This document shows positions 58,596-64,000 of a DNA stretch of 64,000 nt, piece after piece. A program made the position numbers and the translations under genes. The DNA is taken from NCBI GenBank assembly GCA_001600455.1, contig BCKC01000003.1, forward strand, positions 620,001-684,000. The letters run 5' to 3'. Each line of letters opens with the position of its first letter. The stretch's first letter is position 1. The notes beneath the pieces were generated by a model that did no database searches, was not told the origin of the DNA, and worked only from the letters and a program-made list of their open reading frames with translations. This DNA comes from Endocalyx cinctus (taxonomy: Eukaryota > Ascomycota > Sordariomycetes > Amphisphaeriales > Apiosporaceae).

Positions 58596-60544
58596 ATGAA
58601 GCTGTTGTCAACTCTGTTCACTATCGCCTTGGCGACTGATGCCGTCGTCTGTAGTACTTGGTTCAGCAAGGCTGGTGAGTAATTCCTAACTTACCTCATC
58701 GGCTTATCCTAGCTTGTCAAAGCTGACACTTACTAATTCTTTTTGATCCAGCGTATAATAAATGGCATGAGACCGAGCTCGAGCGTTGGCTCTCGGACCA
58801 CGATATTCCCTACCCTACTCCCGCCGATCGCAAGGATCTCGAGAATCTGATTCAGAAGAACTGGGAAACATACGCCGTTGCTCCCTACAAGGAATGGAGC
58901 CCCGAACAGCTCTCGACCTATCTTAAAACCAAGGGAGTCGAGACAAAAGATGCCGCTGCCTCTAACAAAGATGCGCTTGTCTCTCAGGTCGCCACTTCCT
59001 GGTATGAGACGGAAGACAAGGCTCAGACGGCCTGGTCTGATGTCAAGGAATGGATTCTGGATACCTGGACCGAAAGTTCCTTGAAGGCTTTCGCCGACAA
59101 GCATGACATCCCCGGTAGGATTCCGAATTAATTGTATGACCTCGTCCCGTAACTAACCTTTCTTCCCAGTTCCCCAACCTCGAACCCGCGATACTCTCCT
59201 CCAGAAAGCCCGCTCGAACTATGAAACCGTCGCTAAGAAAGTCGGAGACACTGCCTCGTATCCGGGTAACTGGTTGTACGATACCTGGTCAGAATCTGAC
59301 TTGAAGGAATGGCTTGATACTTACGGATTCCCTGCACCTCAACCTACTAACGTAAGTGACGCTCCCCGCCCCCCGTCCCTAAAGCATTCTGGCTTTTAGT
59401 TTATTTCTCTAACCCATGTCACAGCGCGATCGACTGGTTGCTTCTGTTCGCCGAAATTCCCGTATCGCCTATCTGAAGATGCAAGATCAGTTGGATTCGG
59501 CTTCTGCTTCAGCTAACGCTGCTTATGCTACCCTGACCGATAAAATCATCGATGCCTGGAGCGAATCTCAACTGAAGGAATTCTGCGATAAGAACTCGAT
59601 TAATGGTAAGTTTTCTCGAGAGCCACCCATCAGTGAAGAACGTCCTAACAAGACCATCAGTTCCTCAAGGTACCAAGGTCAACGAGCTTCGCGCTCTCGT
59701 CCGAAAGCACCGTGCCGAGTTCCTCGGCGATACCGTTTCTGCCTCGGCTGCTAGCGCTTTTGGTGCTGCTACTAGCAAGGCCGGAAACGAGTACGCTCAA
59801 GCTACCAACGACGCTACTCTTCTCGCCCAGCAGGCATTTAACGAGGCTGTTGACACCTGGTCGGAGAGCAGATTGAAGGCGTTTTTGGACGCTCGCGGCG
59901 TTCCTGTCCCCCAAGCCTCCAAGGTTGATGAGCTTCGTGCCCTAGTTCGACGAAACTCGCATAAGGCCGCCAACTCATTCAACTCCTGGTCTTGGGATGA
60001 CTTATCTTTAGTCAGCCTAAAGGATTACCTCGTCAAGAGCGGCAATGATGCGGCGAAGAAGGTGGGCGAGAGCACTAGCGCAACTCGCGACGATTTAGTG
60101 AAAGCTGCTCAATCTGCCTACGCATCTGCCTCGACTGCCGGAGGTGATAACTACGCCTCGGCCACCAGCTACCTAACAGAAGCTACGGAAGCCGCGAAGA
60201 AGTCGATGTTCGAAACGTGGAGTGAGAGCGAGCTCAAGGATTACCTTGACAGTTACGGCATTGTAAGTTCGATTCTTTTTTTTAAGTTCGTCGTTGACTT
60301 GAATCATGGCTAATCTCCACTCCTTATTTAGCCTGTTCCTCAGGGCTCCACTAAGAACGAGCTCAAAGCCCAAGCTCGCAAACAGTTGACGTACTTCAAA
60401 TACGGCACGACCAACCCGGCCGATACAGCCTTCGCTAAGCTCAGTGAGAGCGTTAAGGGCGCTTACCAGTGGGTTGTGGACCAGCTCGGTGCCGGTACCG
60501 AAACAGCGAAACAGAAGGCTCAGGAAGTCAAGGACGAGTTGTGA
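58596..60544 (+). CDS. Ish1/MSC1-like protein with repeated Ish1 domains
   Basis: Six exons: 58596-58674, 58752-59114, 59170-59351, 59425-59605, 59661-60262 and 60332-60544, giving 539 aa. The signal peptide is residues 1 to about 20 (LLSTLFTIALATDAVVCS). The body is a chain of about six to seven Ish1 domains, each with a core such as TWSESxLKxxLDxxGIPVPQ followed by a basic helix (KVNELRALVRKHR). Copies are seen at EWSPEQLSTYLKTKGV, TWTESSLKAFADKHDI, TWSESDLKEWLDTYGF, AWSESQLKEFCDKNSI, TWSESRLKAFLDARGV and TWSESELKDYLDSYGI. Four of the five introns fall within or just after these motifs, at the Ile-Pro-Val-Pro boundary or close to it, as if one exon module had been duplicated. Yeast Msc1 and fission-yeast Ish1 sit in the ER or nuclear envelope and respond to stress. 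Confidence 0.92.
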
Positions 60545-61151
60545 AGTCGACGACAATCTTAATTATTCACTTCTCGTGCGACTCAAGACATACAAACCGA
60601 CGAAATCAGGTTTGTTAATTATCACGAAAGTCATGACATCACGAACTCTTAGTTGTTAATACGGAAGTGAAGGGAAGAAATGGAGAAGAGGAAAAAACAT
60701 AATCAGTCACACTTTCACCCGGGTTTTTCTTTTTCTGCATGGTGTCCAGGTATTAGGAAGAGTTGTTGATTTCCATTTTTCTTAATTTTTGATTTTCAGC
60801 ACCGGACGTTGCATGTATGACAGTACCGAAAAAGAAATGGATGCTGAGGATGAGGATTGCTATCGCATTTTTCACATTCGGTTCGCATGCACTTCTCGTA
60901 TTGTACGTGTGGTAATTGAGCCAGATGATTTAATTGATGAATAATTGCCCTCCCGAAATATTAACATCGCCATTACCATTTCCAGAATATGATATGTTTG
61001 TTTCGTGAAATCACATCTAGTGTAAAACCAGAGTAATGAGTCTCTATATTGATCTGCTATGACTTCTCTGATAACTTTTTCTTTCTTTTGGTTTATGACC
61101 GAAGCCATGATTATATGAGGGTCAAATCGCTATGTATTCCATGCTATGTCG
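60545..61151. other. Intergenic spacer between convergent genes
   Basis: 3' flanks of the Ish1-repeat gene and the GH31 gene. AT-rich; no gene seen. Confidence 0.5.
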
Positions 61152-63448
61152 TTACTGCTTTTCGAACACAGGCATATAACCTATTGGCGCCGGTACCGTA
61201 GCTTTGCTTCCTCCATCGAACAATTCGTCACCCAAGTCCCCCTTGGCGGTAAATAACCTCCACTTGCATCCCGCGGGCAACACGACGGTCCTGGTCCGTT
61301 GCCCGGCCTCCAAAATCGGCGCGACGAGATACTTGGGACCAAACATGTACTGATCATCCAGATCCCACAGATCCCGCTGATCCGGGAAATCGTAAAACAG
61401 CGGCCGGATGACGGGATCGCCGTACAAACGGGCCTCCTCCATCACCTCGCGCACGTACGGCCGCAACTTCTCCCTCAAAAACAGGTAATCCGTGCAGATG
61501 CCCAAGACCTCGTCGCCGTACGACCAGACCTCGTTATCGGCGCCCGAGAGGTGATGCGAGCCGCCCGTGGTCCCGTGCCGGGGCTGCTTCGGCTCGCGAT
61601 CGCCGTGCAGTCGGAAGACGGGGCAGAAGCAGCCCCATTGGAACCAGCGGACGAATAATTCGCGAAATGGCGGGGAGGTAGGGTCGCCGCCGTGGAATCC
61701 GCCGATATCGGTCGTCCACCAGGGAATACCCGACAGCCCCGCGTTTAAGCCCGCGGAGAGCTGGGAGCGGAAGGAGGGCCACGAGGAGGCGACGTCGCCG
61801 GACCAGAGCAGGGCGCCGTATTTTTGGGATCCGGCCCAGGCGCAGCGGACGAGATTTACGATCTCCGGGGGCCCGTCTTCTTTTCCTTGCGGAGTCGATG
61901 CCAGCAGCATACCTTCGTAAAAAGCCCTCGAGTACTCCCTCGGAAAGACGTTACCGACGGCGAGGTCGGGCCCGGCGTGGTACCGATAGTTGTCGAACTC
62001 GTACAGCGTATACTCGGGCTCGGCCTCGTCGAGCCAGAAGAGCTTGACGCCCTTGTCGAGGTAGTGGCGGCGGCATTTCTCCCACACGTATGACCGCGCC
62101 GACGGGTTCGTCGCGTCGAAGTGGATGGCGTCGCCGACGCCTTCCATGGCTAGGCGCCAGCCCCGGTCCTGGCGCATGAGCAGGCCCCGCTCGACCATCT
62201 CGGCGTAGTTTTCCGATCGCCGGTCGACGGTCGGCCAGACGGAGACCATGAGGGCGATGTTGAGGGAGGATAGCTCGCGGATCATGGCGTCTTTTTTTTT
62301 TTTTGGTGGTTTGGTTAGTTAGTTTAACGGGTGTATGTATAAATATTGCTTCGATGCTTTTTTTTGTACCCCTTATTTCGAGCACGGTACCTCAAGACAC
62401 CAAATACATCACCGTGGATATAAAAAAAAATCAAGTAAACAAACAGGATAGGAAGAAATAAACCCAACCCAAAAAGAAAGGAAAAAAACTCACCCGGATC
62501 CGGCCAAAACGTCTCATCAAACTTCCACTCCCCCTCCTTCGGCCAATGAAAATAATCCACCACGATAACATCCATCGGCAACTTTCTCTCCTTTTTATGT
62601 TCCCTCGCGACTTTTAGAACCTCCTCCTGCGTCTGATACCTCAGCTTACACTGCCAAAACCCGAGGCCGTATTCGGGCATCCGCGGCACCTTCCCCGTCA
62701 CGTCCGCGTAAGCGCGCACCATCTCCCTCGGGGAATCCCCCGCGACGACCCAATAATCGAGAACACGAGTCGAATAAGCCTCGAACGTGACGACGTTCCT
62801 GCCGAACACGGCCCTGCCTATCCCGGGGTTATTCCACAGGAACCCGTAGTTGCGCGACGACACGGCGAACGGGATGCTCGCTTGGGAGTTTCGTTGGGCG
62901 AGCTCGAGGTCCGACCCCGAGAGGTCCAATCCCGGCTGCTGGTACTGACCCATTCCGAAGATCCTCTCCCTCTCACCGTCGCTCGCGGAAGAAGCAGATG
63001 CAGCTTCGAACCGAGCCGTCAGGTGCCAAGACTCGGACCCCATCCGCGGCTTAAACTCGCGGCCCCGAATGCGCAAAGCGCTCGCTTTCGGGTCCGTCGC
63101 GTCGACGCGCGACCGCACGAATTCTTCCAACAGGATTTTCCCCGTCCGGCGGTTCGAGATCGTCGTCTTGCCTCCGGGCGTCACCGTCGCGACGATCTTG
63201 CCGTTCCCGATGGACGCGTCGGCGGTACCGGATCCCGGACCGGACGGGGTCGATGGCGGCGGTATGGATACGACGACGTCTTCGGGCGGTATCCCCGGCA
63301 CGGGTTCCGAGAGGGCCCAGTTCTCGGTCGGGAGCGAGGCGGAAGGGGTCGCTCGGACGCGGAGTGCGTTGGGGCCCCAGGTCTCGATGCGGAGGGTTTC
63401 CGAGTCGTACCTGTACTCTAGGACGTTTGCCTCTGGTTGAGAAAACAT
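61152..63448 (-). CDS. Glycoside hydrolase family 31 enzyme (alpha-glucosidase / alpha-xylosidase type)
   Basis: Reverse-strand exons 63448-62494 and 62290-61152 encode 697 aa. The 203-nt intron joins FWPDP to DAMIREL, a conserved GH31 segment (donor GTGAGT, acceptor AAAAG). The N-terminal beta-sandwich contains IFGMGQYQQPG and NYGFLWNNPGIG. The barrel shows YGLGFWQCKLRYQTQEE and PMDVIVVDYFHWP, then the nucleophile Asp at about residue 406 in KLFWLDEAEPEY and the acid/base Asp at about 484 in LLWSGDVASSW. PWWTTDIGGF and a C-terminal sandwich follow. The LDEAEPE variant is typical of alpha-xylosidase-like bacterial-type GH31 members. No signal peptide is present, so an intracellular enzyme acting on alpha-xylosides or related oligosaccharides is likely. 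The start at MFSQPEANVLEY was preferred to the in-frame Met at 63484. Confidence 0.92.
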
Positions 63449-64000
63449 TTTCGGATGCCTTTTGTTTAGAAGTACCTTCGTCACAAGACTGATTGTTTAA
63501 TTTCCTTCGAGGTTCGAGTGTGGTTGGCCTTGAGATGAGTTGCGTGGAGGGGGATATACTGGTAGAGGTGTATATAACTATTATTTATTTGCGTGGGCCA
63601 AGACGAAGCCGAGGGGTTTCGACAGTATTGACAAGCAAGATCTTCACTTTGGGCACCATCGCATGTACCGATTTGTTGGATATGCAACCCCCGACGTATA
63701 AGAACAATGGCCGAGACTTGGTCCGAATGTACCAGACGAGACCGGACCTCCATGCTACTCCGCATGGTTTGAATTTTGAATACCTCCGCCAGTAGTAAAT
63801 TATAATAACTCCTTCGGGTCAAAGGTTGCCGATGATATTTACGATTCTATCTGCATGTAACCAGATCTTTTTGATCACTTACAAGGGATGTATTTCTTAC
63901 GATAGTTACCATGTGACAATATGAAATGAAACTACACCACACTACACAGCCCAATAACAAATCACAATTAGAGGAACAAATCTTTTTTTAAAAAAGCAGT
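63449..64000. other. Intergenic end of window
   Basis: Upstream flank of the GH31 gene. Overlapping open frames of about 100 codons on both strands (63481-63822) show no family likeness. Nothing else supported before the window ends. Confidence 0.45.

Noticed and set aside
1..64000. CRISPR arrays, bacterial operons, telomere repeats, transposase or reverse transcriptase genes
   Set aside because: None seen; gene structure is eukaryotic, and no mobile-element protein was recognised in any frame.

Overview
The window looks like nuclear DNA of a filamentous ascomycete (Pezizomycotina, probably a Sordariomycete). Most genes have short GT-AG introns (about 49-203 nt), several with a CTAAC-type branch site. 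The recognisable families are typical of these fungi: a Gα-like protein with a STAND-type N-terminus, a Git3-type GPCR, an F-box protein, NmrA-like and BBE-like oxidoreductases, an Ish1-repeat protein, a GH31 glycosidase and a class II tRNA-Leu with an intron. Gene-poor spacers are AT-rich with homopolymers and TAGGTA-type palindromes. A few Ns at 23331-23351 show that this is a draft assembly. The taxonomic placement is inferred from gene content and was not tested.

Layout. 0-5 kb: a small inverted-repeat (MITE-like) element, a reverse-strand Gα-like fusion gene (694-2989) and a small secreted double-psi beta-barrel protein. 7.4-15 kb: a seven-exon gene for a roughly 1430-aa fungal protein of unknown function with one apparent frameshift, then a six-exon cytochrome P450. 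15.5-20 kb: an isochorismatase-like pseudogene with an internal deletion, a small secreted protein and an alpha/beta hydrolase. 23.5-28 kb: a Git3-type GPCR and a class I glutamine amidotransferase-like protein. 28.1-33 kb: a 5-kb spacer in which no gene could be supported.

33-45 kb: an F-box protein, an intronless SKP1 paralogue about 1.2 kb from it, an NmrA-like oxidoreductase, a membrane-anchored aspartic-protease-like protein that seems to lack its first catalytic Asp motif, and a type II membrane glycosyltransferase. 46-54 kb: a 62-aa protein, a BBE-like FAD oxidase and a 718-aa protein with a C-terminal SH3-like region. 56-64 kb: tRNA-Leu(CAA), a heavily broken kinase-like pseudogene, an Ish1-repeat secretory protein and a GH31 glycosidase.

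No biosynthetic cluster or transposon with coding capacity is evident. The most interesting signals are the Gα fusion with Arg in place of the switch II Gln, the F-box/SKP1-paralogue neighbourhood, the apparently non-catalytic protease-like membrane protein, and three genes caught in different stages of decay or interruption. Exon coordinates were worked out by hand from frames and splice signals; none was checked against RNA or a database.
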